NCBI GenBank assembly: GCA_946811185.2
Contig: OX328112.1
Coordinates: forward strand, 20,923,558-20,987,557
Source: Hippopus hippopus
Taxonomy: Eukaryota; Mollusca; Bivalvia; Cardiida; Cardiidae
Direction of reading: 5' to 3'
DNA: 64,000 nt
Positions 32,560-43,893 of this stretch are shown here, piece after piece. Position numbers and translations under genes: made by a program. The first letter of the stretch is position 1. The number at the start of each line of letters is the position of its first letter. The notes beneath the pieces were generated by a model. The model saw only the letters and a list, made by a program, of their open reading frames with translations, searched no databases and was not told the origin of the DNA.

Positions 32560-32775
32560 CCCTTTGAATGCTGAATTAGTGAGATGGACTTTCCTATTGA
32601 GCACAAATGGCCAAAAAAATATTAATACTGCAATTTCAAGATTGTTTTGGCCTGACAATGTTACAATAGAGCAGGCAGTCCACATCAAGATCAGACTCCA
32701 CGTTTTGTGCAGTCTGATCTTGATCTAGACTGTCCGCAAAAGTGACAAAATTGTGCTTAGCGCTTTAAGGGTAAA
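32560..32775. repeat. Family F-like MITE
   Basis: Hairpin ATCAAGATCAGACTCCACG; paralog of 15775-15985. Confidence 0.65.
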
Positions 32776-32791
32776 TACAAGTATATTTGAT

Positions 32792-33301
32792 CCATGCTCT
32801 CTGAAAAGGGGGTTTAATGCATCTCCGTGATTCCTTATACCAAGCAAAGCATCATATAATCATGGGTCCATAAAAACTAATTTTTCTAACAATCAATTGA
32901 ATCATGATGTAGACTTGTACATGGACACGCAGAAAATCCACATATAGCAAAAAGTGTGGATCCATGTCAGCCTGCGCGGAGGACATTGTCCGTCCGCAGG
33001 CTGACATATGGCCTTCAACACGCAAAACGGGGCATTAGGACATTTGCATAAAGTGTCATTTCGGATCAGCCTGCGCAGTCCGCGCAGGCTGATCAGAGAC
33101 GACATTTTACGACTACATTCGATTTTGTACTACAGTAGACTTGCGCGAAAGAGAAAACTGCATAAGAACGGAGTGTCGTCTCGGATTTGTCTGCATGGAA
33201 TGCACAGGTTGATCCGAACACGACACTTTACGCAAACGTCCTGATCCCCTTTTTCGTGTGTTGCAACCTTTTGCAGATACATTAAGCAGAGCGTGGCTCA
33301 A
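32792..33301 (+). repeat. Family A MITE split by a family B insertion
   Basis: The A halves are 32792-33007 and 33269-33301. The B element (33008-33268) sits in the A hairpin. The unit 1 copy (15996-16221) lacks B. Confidence 0.8.
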
Positions 33302-33532
33302 TTTATTAACTAATTGCATAAGCATGCGATTCATCTGTACTTTGTTTACTTATTTTTTGTACAATTGTGCCTTCAGAAACATCGTAGAAAAAGGACCTAA
33401 ATCTTACAGTATTACAAGCAATACTAAGTCATTTGTTCCTTATCCAACATGCTTTCCATACTGCTTGTTCGTCAAAATTGTGAGACAAACAGTAAAGGGC
33501 TCATTTTCCTCTGAAGGTCACACTGAAAATTG

Positions 33533-33792
33533 GTCTGCAACACGTGAAAAGGGGCTTTTGGACATTTGCGTAAAATGTCCTCTCGGATTAGCCTGCGCAG
33601 TCCGCGCAGGCTAATCCGAGACGGAACTTTACGTCAATATTAGATTTTGTCCTACAGTAGACTTGCGTGAAACAGAAAATCACACACGATCGGAATGTGT
33701 TGTCTCGGATCAGCCTGCGCGGACTGCGCAGGCTGATCCAGGACGACACTTTACACCAATGTCCGAATGCCCCTTTTCGCGTTTTGCAGGCC
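33533..33792. repeat. Family B MITE
   Basis: Two hairpins, each with AGCCTGCGCRGWCYGCGCAG cores; ends TCTGCAACACGTGAAAAGGG and GCGTTTTGCAGGCC. Absent from the unit 1 counterpart near 16530. Confidence 0.8.
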
Positions 33793-33867
33793 AAATGTAA
33801 TTTTTCAAAAAACCCGCTTTACTTTCGCATGATATGGTATTTTAAGTTGCAGTCAATATTATTTAAA

Positions 33868-34072
33868 GTCATACCACGGTAGCAGTCCGTTTACCCATGT
33901 CTGTCTAGGGTCTCAACAGCAGTAGGTTTGGGCTCTAAAGTGTCTTGTCCAAGGACACCCCCCCCCCAAAAAAAAAAAAAAAAACCGGCGCTTTTAGCGA
34001 GGATTGCACCACTTGCCTCTCTGGCTTGCGAAGACTGCACCTTCATCACCGAACCACGCGTGGCCCTTCCAG
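33868..34072 (-). mobile_element. SINE fragment, reversed
   Basis: Paralog of 16558-16745 with an added C8/A18 run at 33959-33984. Confidence 0.55.
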
Positions 34073-34257
34073 ATATCCCCAGGGTTCAACTCATTCTGCA
34101 GAAAAATTGAGTGACATAATTTAATCACAGGCTTTTGAAGCTTCATTGTGTATCACGAAACGCTGAAATTTTCATTGGTCGATCATTGAACATTGTTACT
34201 AAAAATAGCACATTGGCGCATCGCCTCTATATCGTATATAAGGCCATTGTATATAAC

Positions 34258-34522
34258 CCATGCTCTGGTAAAGGGGGTTTAATGTACTTCTGTGGTGCAT
34301 TGTACCAAGCAAGTCAACACATAATTAATATGGATCCATGAAATCTACTTTGTCTTACAATCGACCGGATCTTGAGATGGAATGGTTCCTTGAGATGCAG
34401 AAAATCTACATTGAATAGCAAAAGGTTTCGACGTATGTCAGCTGGCACGGAATGTGCAGGCTGACATAGGTCGATACTTTTTTGTAGATGTATCAAGACC
34501 CTTTTCATAGAACATGGCTGAT
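34258..34522 (+). repeat. Family A MITE
   Basis: CCATGCTCTGGTAAAGGGGG to GAACATGGCTGATAT; paralog of 16897-17159. Confidence 0.8.
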
Positions 34523-34649
34523 ATATTATGATCGGGCTAATATCATGATCGGGCTATCAAAATTTTGTTGTTGCGTAATAGACCAATGGAGATTTGAACA
34601 GTTGCCTCTGATTTAAGCAACAGTATTGTTGTGGTATGAAGTCAGCCCT

Positions 34650-35103
34650 TTACTAAACGATCCCATCCTCGGCAAAACTTGGGATAAGGGCTTTCGAAAA
34701 CATTGTGGGAAAAAAAGGAGGAAACACTGGTAACCAGCATTATCTCCTTTCCATTTATGTTTTCTAACCTTTCAAAATTACACCCTATCATTTGAAACAC
34801 AATTTATCACGGGCAAATGCTTTTAATTTAACATGCATAATTTCTCCAGTTTTGTTGTCCAGTAAAGAGTTAAACTCTTCATCCAAGGACAACATTTTAG
34901 ACTTATCCAAAAAGAAGGAAACCTAGACGATACATTAAACGTGGTTCTCATTATTAGAATTGTCCTTGCGGTGGTGAACAAAAAAACATTGTTGGAAAAG
35001 GAGAAAATGCTGGTTACCAACATTTTCTCCTTCTCCGACAAGGTTTTCAATAACTTTTTTTCTTAGGGTCGTTAAAACCTGGGCTGTCCGGTATAGGGTT
35101 AAA
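34650..35103. repeat. Two family D MITEs directly upstream of the CTL-2 promoter
   Basis: Copies at 34650-34872 and 34872-35103, arranged as upstream of CTL-1. The second retains GAGAAAATGCTGGTTACCAA and its arm. Confidence 0.65.
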
Positions 35104-35192
35104 TATTGCATAACTCGCCCACTTTCCGTGCATAATCAAGTGCTGACCACGCAATCTTCCTTTGTGCCCAAAATTAGGGATGGAGCTTACCC

Positions 35193-35228
35193 TATTTAAG
35201 CACGGGCTGCATTCAGCTGGCCCCGTCA
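35193..35228 (+). promoter_or_regulatory. CTL-2 core promoter: TATA-like box and initiator
   Basis: TATTTAAG at 35193-35200 sits in the same GCTTACCCTATTTAAG context as CTL-1, with the TCAGTT initiator A at 35228. Confidence 0.6.
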
Positions 35229-35263
35229 GTTCTTGCACAGACTACGAGGTACAAGTCAATCAG
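35228..35263 (+). other. CTL-2 putative noncoding exon 1 (5'UTR)
   Basis: This aligns with the CTL-1 first exon and ends CAATCAG/GTAAAC with a single donor. The intron to the acceptor at 36498 is only about 1.2 kb, because the J/K insertions found upstream of CTL-1 and CTL-3 are missing here. Confidence 0.5.
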
Positions 35264-35476
35264 GTAAACATTTCGTTTCATTATTGAGTCGAATTGTATT
35301 TTTATGTCATTTTAACGGTATCTTAGCTACATCGTAATCAATAGCAGCTCACTTATTTCAAGCACATCTTCGTTCTGACTGGCAATAGGTTAGAGTCCTG
35401 CAGTGCGATGACTACGGACACTCTTGCATAAATGACGCCACCAACGCAGCGGGGATTCAGCTCAGTATTTTCTGAG

Positions 35477-35895
35477 TGTCCGTATGTATTCATCAACCAT
35501 ACGGTCTGAATCTAATTTTGAATTTAGACAGTAACACCTATTCTGGTTGGATATACCATTTGGTTTAGACAATCAGGAGTGGCGTTTCGTTGAGATTCAG
35601 AAAATTCTTGATAACATTCATCTGCCATTTATAAAATCGAAGGTACCACACGCTTAACCAGTATTAAAAAAAAAAAGAAAAAGAAAATTGCAATATTTTG
35701 TTGTTTAAAGTTGTAGGTATCTAATAATAGGAATATCATGTAACTGAGTAATTTTCCTGGTGCTTCTACTAGCGTCTCGCCTCGTAGGAAAATTTTGAAT
35801 TCTCGAGTGGCGCAGCCGCGAGTGAAAATATTACCGATGATGTTCACGAGATGAAATAAATTTCGATCTTTCACCGAAAAAAACAAATATTCTAT
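35477..35895. repeat. Family I and family H remnants in CTL-2 intron 1
   Basis: 35477-35625 is a worn I palindrome. 35757-35895 has AAAATATTACCGATGATGTT and ATTTCGATCTTTCACCG, matching 61000-61165. Confidence 0.5.
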
Positions 35896-36250
35896 TTATT
35901 TTATGCTTTTAACCCTTTCTGGGGGTAACTTAATCAAAATCCAGTACAGTTCTTTTAGGTTATTCCCTTAGGCGTGCCTCCTCAGCATAGCAACGCATTA
36001 CAATATTACGTCAAGCGCGAGAAATGTAAGGTAAATTACGTCATATTTCCATCTGGCTGTGAGGCACGCGCATTTTACCTAGGTAACTAGTGCGCGAGAA
36101 CAACTGTTTCGGCCTTCAATTGAAGAGTAAGAATATAAAAATCGGTATTTTCACTGGTCGTAACCATGAAATATCGTAAAACATTTCACCGATATTTCTC
36201 GATAACCTACCGGAAAGCATGAAATAATGGTATATTAACCAAAGAATAGA
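35896..36250. repeat. Family H second part, upstream of CTL-2 exon 2
   Basis: GCGCATTTTACCTAGGTAAC and ACCGATATTTCTCGATAACC are repeated inverted at 59880-60055. Confidence 0.55.
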
Positions 36251-36522
36251 GAGAGAGAAAAAAACAGGCTTTAATAAATATCAAAGTATTTTAGAAGATT
36301 CATGTTATTGTGGTCCCAATATCCAAGCGAATCGGTTGCATAGTTATCTCTTGCTGCTGCCGAACCACTGAAAGATACATGTATACTCGTTTCATCTAGT
36401 TTTTTACAAATTTCATCCATATAGTTAGACTAAGAGGTTGGTGAATACGGACCTGTAGGGTTCCAACGACTGACGTGGCTCATTTCCTTTTTTAACAGAT
36501 CGTGGCGTCTAACCATTTGACA

Positions 36523-36586
36523 ATGGGGATTTTGAGTCTATTGCCTGTATGCTTATTCATCGCCATGGCAACTTGTCATGTCATAG
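36523..36586 (+). CDS. CTL-2 coding exon 1 (signal peptide)
   Basis: The acceptor TTTTTTAACAG ends at 36498 and the donor is GTGAGG at 36587. It encodes MGILSLLPVCLFIAMATCHVI plus one base of the next codon. Confidence 0.9.
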
Positions 36587-38088
36587 GTGAGGTTTTCTCT
36601 TTCTTGTCTGTTTTTCTAATAAATCTTTGACCTATAAAAGCGAATGTTTTTGTTTTCTTCTTTACAAAAAGATACATGACTGACCGAAATAGACAAGCAA
36701 CAGACCACTACATGTATGATCTATTGTCGTTTGTCTTTTTTCGGTGTAGCTGAATGTACTTGTTTTTGACCTATTTGGTATTGATAACAAATGAATAAAT
36801 AGAAATTTGTGATTAGTAAAAAATTTACACATGTTTAATTTAAGGACCTCTACCCATTTGCTGGCAAATTTACGCCGTCTATTCTTTTTTAATCATTTAC
36901 CCCACAATTCCGAGTTTTAACAGCCTATAGGGAGAAGGCTTTTGAAAAAAATGTGGGAAAAGGAGAAAATGCTGGTAACCAGCATTTACTCCTTTTCCCA
37001 CAATGTTTTCCACACTTCCAAGGAGAAATTTCAGTTTTTGAGTCACATATAATTTGTCGTCTGTAAATGCTCTGAGTTAGGACAGGTCTAGATTTTTTTT
37101 CGTTTGGTAAAGAGTTATAGACATTTCTTGTTTAATGGATAACAGCATAGCCAAGTAATTAGGTGCAGGATTTGCAATCCAATCGTCTAAACCACTGAAT
37201 GGTCTTTAACGCAGTGGAATACACCATATTTTTAATTTTGTATGTACATACACCTGTAACCCGATGGACTAAGGTCAATAATAGGCATAATTTGAAGCTT
37301 ACAGTGACTTTTGTTTGTTTACGTGTTTCCATGGCCAGTTGAGATCGACGGTATAATTCTTTGACGGTACCGTTCTTTGGTTACAAATTGAATAGTTGTC
37401 ATAAATTTTTAATTTCAAGACATGATGGACATCCCAACGGAATCGGACGAGGAGCCATGTGTGTCTTGCGGCCCTTGTGGAAACGGACTGGTCTATTATG
37501 GGAACCATTGCTACCTATTCAGCGAAGACAAATTGACCTGGTTCGAAGCGATGGTAATTATACTTCTGGACTTTTTGCAAGTTGATTGTAATCTGAATAT
37601 GTGAAAGATGGTTTTCTTTTCCCGCGTAGCTGAATGTGTTGGCTTTTGACCTACTTTTTGGTACTGATAAAAAATGAATAGATAGAAATTTGTGATTGGT
37701 CAAAAATGTAGACATGTTTATTTTAAGGGCCCCTTTCTATTTTCGGGCAAATTTACGCCGTCTATCTTTTTTAAAGTTATTTTTTGTTTCAATCATAGGC
37801 GTTGCCAGGATTAAAATATTTATATACAAAGTGAGTCACAAAGAGCCGACTTGGGGAGGGAGCGAGTGGGGGTTCGGTGGAACCTGCCCCGGAAAATTTT
37901 GAGAATTTAGATGCGAAATGATTGGTTCTGGCATGTTTTCACAGCATTTTCCTTGTAAATAATTTGACACTAAGTTTGCTATTTTTCCACTTAAAAAAGA
38001 TGTTTCAATCTCTTTGTTTTATTATGCGCGTGGGTATTGTGGGTAATGGGCGCTTCGCCCTTGTCAATTTTTTGTTTATCAAGGTGTT

Positions 38089-38149
<61 letters not shown>

Positions 38150-41100
38150 TGATGCCAAACCACTTCCAAAGTACATGTATTGGACAGTTCTTACGAAACC
38201 TTTCACGTTCTCAACACGGTTGAACATGAAATGCATGTATCATATTGTAGTCACATATATTCTATGTAGACTCATATGTCTCGTAGTTTTTACTTTGCAT
38301 CGTGATATACTAGACCTACAAAAAAAAACAACATGTTTTTAAGAAAACAAAGCTCCATCATTTATGTTCCCACGTGATTTCCAGTCAGTCTGCGCAAACG
38401 TTGTGGTGTCGAGGAATGGTCAAGCAGGCTGGCTATCTCATATCTTTAACTCAGCAGAACATGCATTCCTGAGGAGGGAAATACGGAGGCGTCGCAAAGG
38501 TAAGTAACATGCAATGAGCCATGCTCTGTGAAAAGGGAGCTAAATGCATCTGCAAAAAGTATCGACCAACGTCAACCTGCGCAGTCCGCGCAGGCTGACA
38601 TTGGTAGAAATGTTTTGCTACTTGACAATTTTCTGCATGTCAAAGGACTGTTCTGCCTCATGACTTAGTCGTTTGTTAGACAAAATTGATTGTATTGAGG
38701 ATAGGGCACCCTAATGGGATTCATGTAACATCGCCATTCATCGCCAAAAATCGTACGGATTCGGCTAAGACTCGGGTAATCCGTAGTCGAGGCGGAAAAC
38801 CAGAGTCTATCGGCCTATCGATTACGGATTACCCGAGTCTTAGCCGAACCCGTACGTTTTTTCGGCGGTGAAAGGCGATGTTATACGAATCCCATTAGGT
38901 GCCCTATCCTTAATCCGTAATTGTTATGATGACTTTCTTGGTATAATGGATCATGGAGACGCATTTAGCACCGTTTCGCCAGAGCATGACTTAAATGTAT
39001 ATTCATTATTGAACGAACACCATAAACACTCAAAGATTCAGGTTTAAACTTATAAGCCTCCGGCATGTGTTCATAAATATCGGATCTGACAAGAGTTGGC
39101 CTTGAGATAGAATTTTATTAAACGAGTCTAGGGAAAATGTTATTAAGCGAGCCTTTAGCGAGCTTAATAACAGTTTTTCTTGACAAGTTCAATAAATTTT
39201 TATCTCAAACGCCAACTCATGTCAGATTTTTTTTTTTTTTTAATCCCATAACGATATTTCACAAATTATAGCTCTAAATCAGAAGATGCATAACCATCTA
39301 TAAATGCACGGGGTCCGCGGTTATATCCATAAAATCCATTTCACTTCTATGAAATACGTACAAAATGATGTCAAAAATGACGTCACACAATTGTGATATC
39401 AAACGTGTATAAGATAAGAAAATTCGTAAAAGGTATATTTCACTGAAAACAAGGCAGGTTATGTGATAAAACTTGATCTCATGCTCAACTTTTGGGTTTA
39501 TTTAATCGTAAACAAAGGATAATTTTCATTTTATATTACCTTAACATGCGACAAAGTTTTAGAACTGTCCAAGTACAAAGCACTTCATGCAATGGTAACC
39601 TCCCCTGATTCAGCTAACGTGTTTTATTGTTCACCAAACGACATTTTGGCGGGTCTAACTTGAGAGCATTTGCAGACGACTAAATGATTGTGACTCAAAA
39701 ATTGAGGTTTATTTTGGGAAAAGGAGCTGGATACCAGCATTTCTCCTTTTCCACATTTTTTTTTTTTCAAAAGACTTCTTTCTCAGGGTCGTTAAAACTT
39801 GGGATCGAGTCGATTTACGTACATTTTCATGTAGGCTACAGTGGCAACCAGTTTCAGCACTCCCAAAACGACCAATTTTATTTGTTTCAATTGATAGATT
39901 TGGACTTTATAAAGATAAAAAACATTGTGTTAAAGGAGAAATGCTATTTATCAGCATCTTTTTCCCTTTTTCCCATTATGTTTTCTACCTCTTCAGACTC
40001 CGACAAAAGATCCCGTTATAATATTTGAGCCACAAGTAGTTTGTTCACCTGCAAATGCTTACAGTTTGAAGAAGTCCATTTCTCTCTCGTCTGATAAAGA
40101 GTTAACCATTGACTGTATAAAAAAACATGCACCATTTTTAACGTCTAGCATTTGATAGTTTTGAAACACATAGTTGAATATGGCCTGCAACATGCGAAAA
40201 GGGGCATTCGGACAATTGCGTAAAGTGCCGTCTTGGATCAGCCTGCGCAGTCCGCGCAGGCTAATCCGAAACGATACTTTCCATTTTTATGGAATTTCCT
40301 GTTTTGCGTAAGTCTACTGTAGCAAAAAAATCTAATGTAGTAGTAAAGTGCCGTCTCGGATTAGCCTGCGCAGACTGCACAGGCTGATCCGAGACGACAC
40401 TTTGCGCAAATGTCCGAATGCCTCTTTTCGCGTGTTACAAGCCATATGGTGATATGACTTGTAGCAAACAGCTTCTCTACTCCAACAATGTTTTCATGGT
40501 TTTATGTTAACACTCGTAATTGTCTGGTCAAAGGAAAATGCATCTCCGTGATGCATTATTCCAAGCAAGTCATCATATCATTATGGCGCCATAAAACCCA
40601 CTGTGTCTAACAACCGACTGAGGTAGTTTTATCGTTGGACATGCAGAAATTTTACCAATAGCACACGCATTGAGCCCCTTTTCACGGAGTTTGGCTCATG
40701 TACAAGGAACATTATATGGCTTGCAACACGCGAAAAGGGGCATTCGGACATTTGCGTTAAGTGTCGTCTCGGATCAACCTGCGCAGTCCGCGCAGGCTAA
40801 TCCGAGACAGCACTTTACGACTACATTACATTTTGTGCTACAGTAGACTGGTTCAAAACAGAAAATTACATCAAAACGGAAAGTGTCGTTTCGGATTAGC
40901 CTGCGCGGACTGCGCAGGCTGATCCGAGACGACGCTTTACGCAAATGTCCGAATGCCCCTTTTTGCGTGTTGCAGGCCATATTGCCTTTTAGATATGAGC
41001 TTTGCTATGTAAAAAGATGGTTTAATGCATTTGCCAAAAATATCGACGAGGGTAAGCTTGCGGAGTCAGCGCCTGCTGACTTGGGCTAAGTTGTTTTGCT

Positions 41101-41519
41101 TTTGGTTTGTTTTCTGTATGTCAAAGGACCAGTCTTCCTCATGATTCATTTGGTTGTTTCTCAAAATAAATTTTATGTATCCATAATAATATGATGACTT
41201 GGTTGTTATGTCGCATCATATAGATGCATTAAACACCCTTTTGCTAGGGCATGGATCACATAAACTATGAATTGTTCACCAGTCTGTTACTTCACAAACA
41301 GGTCCATACTGGATCGGTGGAACTGACATTATGCTGCATCATCATTACGTATGGTACGGATGGAGAAACTTTGGGTGCCAAGACAGAAAGTGGTGGGCCA
41401 GAGGGGAACCCAACAACGCCGCGAACAACGAACGTTGCACGGAATTAAAGTTGAATGGGAAGTTGAACGACAACAATTGCGAGGCTAAACGTCACTTTAT
41501 CTGCGAAAGAAGACTGTAG
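36523..41519 (+). CDS. C-type lectin CTL-2 (secreted, single CRD, EPN type), four coding exons
   Basis: Coding exons are 36523-36586, 37420-37553, 38385-38499 and 41302-41519, identical in length and phase to CTL-1; the product is 176 residues. The signal peptide is MGILSLLPVCLF.... The CRD has HCYLF, TWFEAM-SVC, GWLSHIF, YWIGG (a classical WIG), GEPNN, NERC, LNDNNC and HFICERRL, so the E-P-N, E, N, D calcium/sugar site is intact. An additional CVSC pair precedes the canonical first Cys and could form an extra or inter-chain bridge; FGCQD again adds an odd cysteine. The last-exon peptide differs from CTL-1 at about 16 of 72 positions by eye. The region after the third helix is strongly basic (REIRRRRK). 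The gene sits in the second unit of a tandem segmental duplication. The secreted immune-lectin role is inferred. Confidence 0.9.
36890..37118. repeat. Family D MITE in CTL-2 intron 2 only
   Basis: CATTTACCCCACAATTCCGA, perfect GCTGGTAACCAGC core, right end TTTGGTAAAGAGTTAT. Absent from CTL-1 and CTL-3, hence younger than the duplications. Confidence 0.7.
37141..37275 (+). mobile_element. SINE remnant in CTL-2 intron 2
   Basis: Orthologous to 22520-22732 but with an internal deletion that removed box B. The right flank GGTCAATAATAGGC matches. Confidence 0.6.
37420..37553 (+). CDS. CTL-2 coding exon 2 (linker and first CRD strand)
   Basis: The acceptor is TTTCAAG and the donor is GTAATT; 134 bases. 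It encodes MDIPTESDEEPCVSCGPCGN, then LVYYG, HCYLF and TWFEAM. The cluster of three cysteines within seven residues is the main difference from CTL-1. Confidence 0.9.
38092..38148. repeat. (GA)28 microsatellite in CTL-2 intron 3
   Basis: A pure dinucleotide run, expanded relative to CTL-1 (about eight units) and CTL-3. Confidence 0.95.
38385..38499 (+). CDS. CTL-2 coding exon 3 (CRD helices)
   Basis: The acceptor is TTTCCAG and the donor is GTAAGT; 115 bases. It encodes SVCANVVVSRNGQAGWLSHI, FNSAEHAFL and a basic run ending RRRRK where CTL-1 has KREVDKRGK. Confidence 0.9.
38514..38993 (-). repeat. Family A MITE carrying a family C insertion, CTL-2 intron 4
   Basis: A ends ATGAGCCATGCTCTGTG and CAGAGCATGACTTAAA, with C inserted at a TTAA site in the middle. 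Confidence 0.8.
38699..38909. mobile_element. Family C palindromic element (TTAA target)
   Basis: Ends GGATAGGGCACCCTAATGGG and CCCATTAGGTGCCCTATCC; interior repeats GATTCGGCTAAGACTCGGGT inverted. Flanked by TTGA (38695-38698) and TTAA (38910-38913). Confidence 0.8.
39086..39427. repeat. Family G element in CTL-2 intron 4
   Basis: Inverted relative to 17949-18236; small hairpin GCGAGCCTTTAGCGAGC. Interrupts the single copy of the 125-bp block. Confidence 0.6.
39625..40110. repeat. Two family D MITEs in CTL-2 intron 4
   Basis: Paralogs of 25055-25525 at the same position. Confidence 0.6.
40181..40446. repeat. Family B MITE at an ATAT site, CTL-2 intron 4
   Basis: GGCCTGCAACATGCGAAAAG to GCGTGTTACAAGCC between ATAT direct repeats. 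The empty site is visible in unit 1 near 25600 (GAATATGGTGATATG). Confidence 0.85.
40530..40702 (+). repeat. Family A MITE, hairpin deleted
   Basis: Retains ATCTCCGTGATGCATTATTC and GCCCCTTTTCACGGAG; lacks the long hairpin. Confidence 0.65.
40728..40978. repeat. Family B MITE at an ATAT site
   Basis: GGCTTGCAACACGCGAAAAG to GCGTGTTGCAGGCC; both hairpins nearly perfect; ATAT on both sides. Confidence 0.85.
41005..41262 (-). repeat. Family A MITE before CTL-2 last exon
   Basis: Degenerate hairpin (ATATCGACGAGGGTAAGC); paralog of 26226-26436. Confidence 0.65.
41302..41519 (+). CDS. CTL-2 coding exon 4 (ligand-binding half, stop)
   Basis: The acceptor is CACAAACAG; 218 bases including TAG. It encodes YWIGG, YVWYGW, RGEPNNAANNERC, LNDNNC and HFICERRL. 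MITE L follows the stop, as in CTL-1. Confidence 0.92.
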
Positions 41520-41543
41520 GGCCTAATTGCAACTCGGCGGCAA

Positions 41544-41923
41544 AAGAACCGTTTAGACTAGTAAACATTTATTTGCAAACATCACCAAACACGGTGTTTG
41601 CTGTTGTCTAGAAACAAAACTTTGCTAATGTAGACCAGTCAGTAAACAAAAGCGAACAGCACATAGTGTTTGGTGATGTTTGGACATGTTCAGCGTTCAT
41701 TGCTCTGTTTGGCGATGTTTGGTGGTGTCTAAATATACTGACCAGCCATAAGTTGTCTTTTTATCATGTGACGAATGCGTCACGTGATCTTCAAACACAG
41801 CCAAACATTGCATACCATTGTTTGTTGTAGTGTAGACAACTTACGGACAAACATGACCAAACATAACCAAATAAATGTGTAGTGGTGTTTGCAAACAAAT
41901 GTTTACTTGTTTAGACGGGCCTT
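41544..41923 (+). repeat. Family L MITE in the CTL-2 3' flank
   Basis: Same insertion as 26712-27104, starting 25 bases after the stop and ending TTTAGACGGGCCTTT. Confidence 0.8.
41870..41875 (+). promoter_or_regulatory. Candidate CTL-2 polyadenylation signal inside MITE L
   Basis: AATAAA lies at the position equivalent to the CTL-1 signal, about 350 bases after the stop and inside the L element. Confidence 0.4.
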
Positions 41924-41999
41924 TAGAATAGTTAATAACTGCTCTGAGTACTGCTTTACAGTATTCCGTTTCATTTTCTCTTCAACTTTCGTTTAAACA

Positions 42000-42264
42000 T
42001 ATGTGACCTGTCACGCGAAAAGGGACAATCTGGAAATTCCATACATCAATTAGATGAAAACAGATCAAAGATAGTGCTAGTCAATTTATGATGATAGTTC
42101 AAAAATGATTGTATAGTAAGGTAAACTGACCACTTTTCATACAGAAAATATTATAAAAGCGAAAAGTGTCGGCACTGGTCAGCCTGCGCAATCCGCGCAG
42201 GCTGACCAGGTTCGACACTTTTCGCAGTTCCCAGATGGTCCATTTTTGCGTGACGGGTAACATA
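42000..42264. repeat. Family E element with the A/B-type hairpin
   Basis: Ends GTGACCTGTCACGCGAAAAG and TTTTTGCGTGACGGGTAAC with ACATAT/CATATT flanks. Single hairpin AAAGTGTCGGCACTGGTCAG and complement near the right end. Absent from unit 1. Confidence 0.7.
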
Positions 42265-42316
42265 TTTTATTGCCAAGTTAATTTATACAAAAATTCACAA
42301 AACTATACAACAACAT

Positions 42317-42594
42317 ATATGAGCCATGCTTCATCAAAGGAAGGTTTAATGCATCTTTATGATGCGTTATACAAAGCAAGTCATCACATAATTATTGATC
42401 TATAAAATCCATTTTGTCTGAATTTAGTTGAATCAAGGTGTATTCTGGCTCATTGACATGCAGAGCATTGACCAGAAACAACAAGTTTCCGATCAGATCA
42501 GCCTGCGCAGACTGCGCAGGCTGACCCGAATCAATATTTTTTGCTGATGCATTGCCCCCCCCCCCCTTTTTTCACAGCGCCTAGCCCATAATTA
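42317..42594 (+). repeat. Family A MITE downstream of CTL-2
   Basis: ATGAGCCATGCTTCATCAAA left end; paralog of 27238-27502. Confidence 0.75.
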
Positions 42595-42929
42595 CTCGTA
42601 ATGATGCAATGAAAAGGCAAAAGGGTCTGACCATAAGTATTCTCATTTAAGATTTGGTCATTCCCATTACGAAAATACAATAATTAGAGTCGTCCATTTT
42701 TTACTTCTGGCTTTCTAAAACTATGCACTTATTTTTATTTTTGGACGACAATTTTGTTCCAGTTACTCACTGACATGTAGTGGCAACTAATAAGTCAAAT
42801 TATAAGAGTGAAAAAAAGAGAATGTATACGTTTCTTGGGAAACAACAACAACAACAAAACTCAGATCTTATGTGATTAATAAATGATTGATTCCTTACAA
42901 TTTTGATATTAAGCCTTATTTGCTAAAAA

Positions 42930-43110
42930 GTTGAAACGAAGCTTTCAAGTCGATAATAAAAAGCCAAAATTTGGTATTTCAAAGGTATGTTTTTGGGGGA
43001 AATATATCTCCTTATCGGACAGTGTAGATCCAAGATCAGACTGCACATTCTATGCAGTCTGATCTTGATCTACACTGTCCGCAAAAGGTCCTTGAGTGGC
43101 GCTTTGCAAT
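42930..43110. repeat. Family F MITE
   Basis: Hairpin AGATCAGACTGCACATTCTA; paralog of 27826-28210 without the inserted palindrome. Confidence 0.7.
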
Positions 43111-43399
43111 CTAAGAGTGAACTATTTTCGCTTATTTTCCTGACACCGTGTAAGCTGTTTACTTAATTTTCACTTCCGGTATGGCACGATGACTTACATT
43201 ATGTAATTCTCATGGTTTTTTTATGGTTATAAACTATTGTAAGTTTCTGTCATTAAAATATTTCTTTCATTCTCAAGTTCGTTCCTTCACTATTACAATT
43301 TTGGTCTTAACTGTTTTCATTACGAGAAAAATTTGTACTTGTACAAACCAATAGCGGTTCTACGCGATCGTGTAATAAGTGGCTGAGATAAAGGTCTAA

Positions 43400-43893
43400 G
43401 TGTTCGAAACGGCAAAAGCAATTAATGTAAAGAATAAAATGCTTGGATCCGGATGTTTGTTTACCTTTTTCCATAATGTTACCAGAACCTCCAGAAAGCA
43501 ACTACTCTAATGCAAACATTGGGGGGGGGGGGGGGGGGACAAAGGAGAAAATGTTTGACACCAACATTTTCTACTTTCTCCACAATGTTTTCTAATGCCC
43601 CGTCCTTCAGGTTTTTAAAAAGAGGATTGTTTGCTTAAAGCTTAGTTTTTAACCAGCCATACTCGATAAATGTATACAAAGATCATCCCGAACCTACATG
43701 GTGTCTGATCTTGAACTGAAATCTGGGTCCATATTCACTTATCATTCTAAATTCCATTCGAAATCTTATTCTAGACTGAGAAAGTAACGCAACATCTGAC
43801 TGGCTAAACCTTTATTTTAGTTCATCAAGAACTGTGTTACTTTCAAATCTAGCAACTTCTTGAGAAAATTACTAAGAATATAAGACCCTAAAA
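43400..43893. repeat. Degenerate D and I elements
   Basis: A G20 run (about 43519-43538) splits a D remnant (TTGACACCAACATTTTC). 43725-43893 is a worn I palindrome, the paralog of 28895-29099. Confidence 0.5.
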
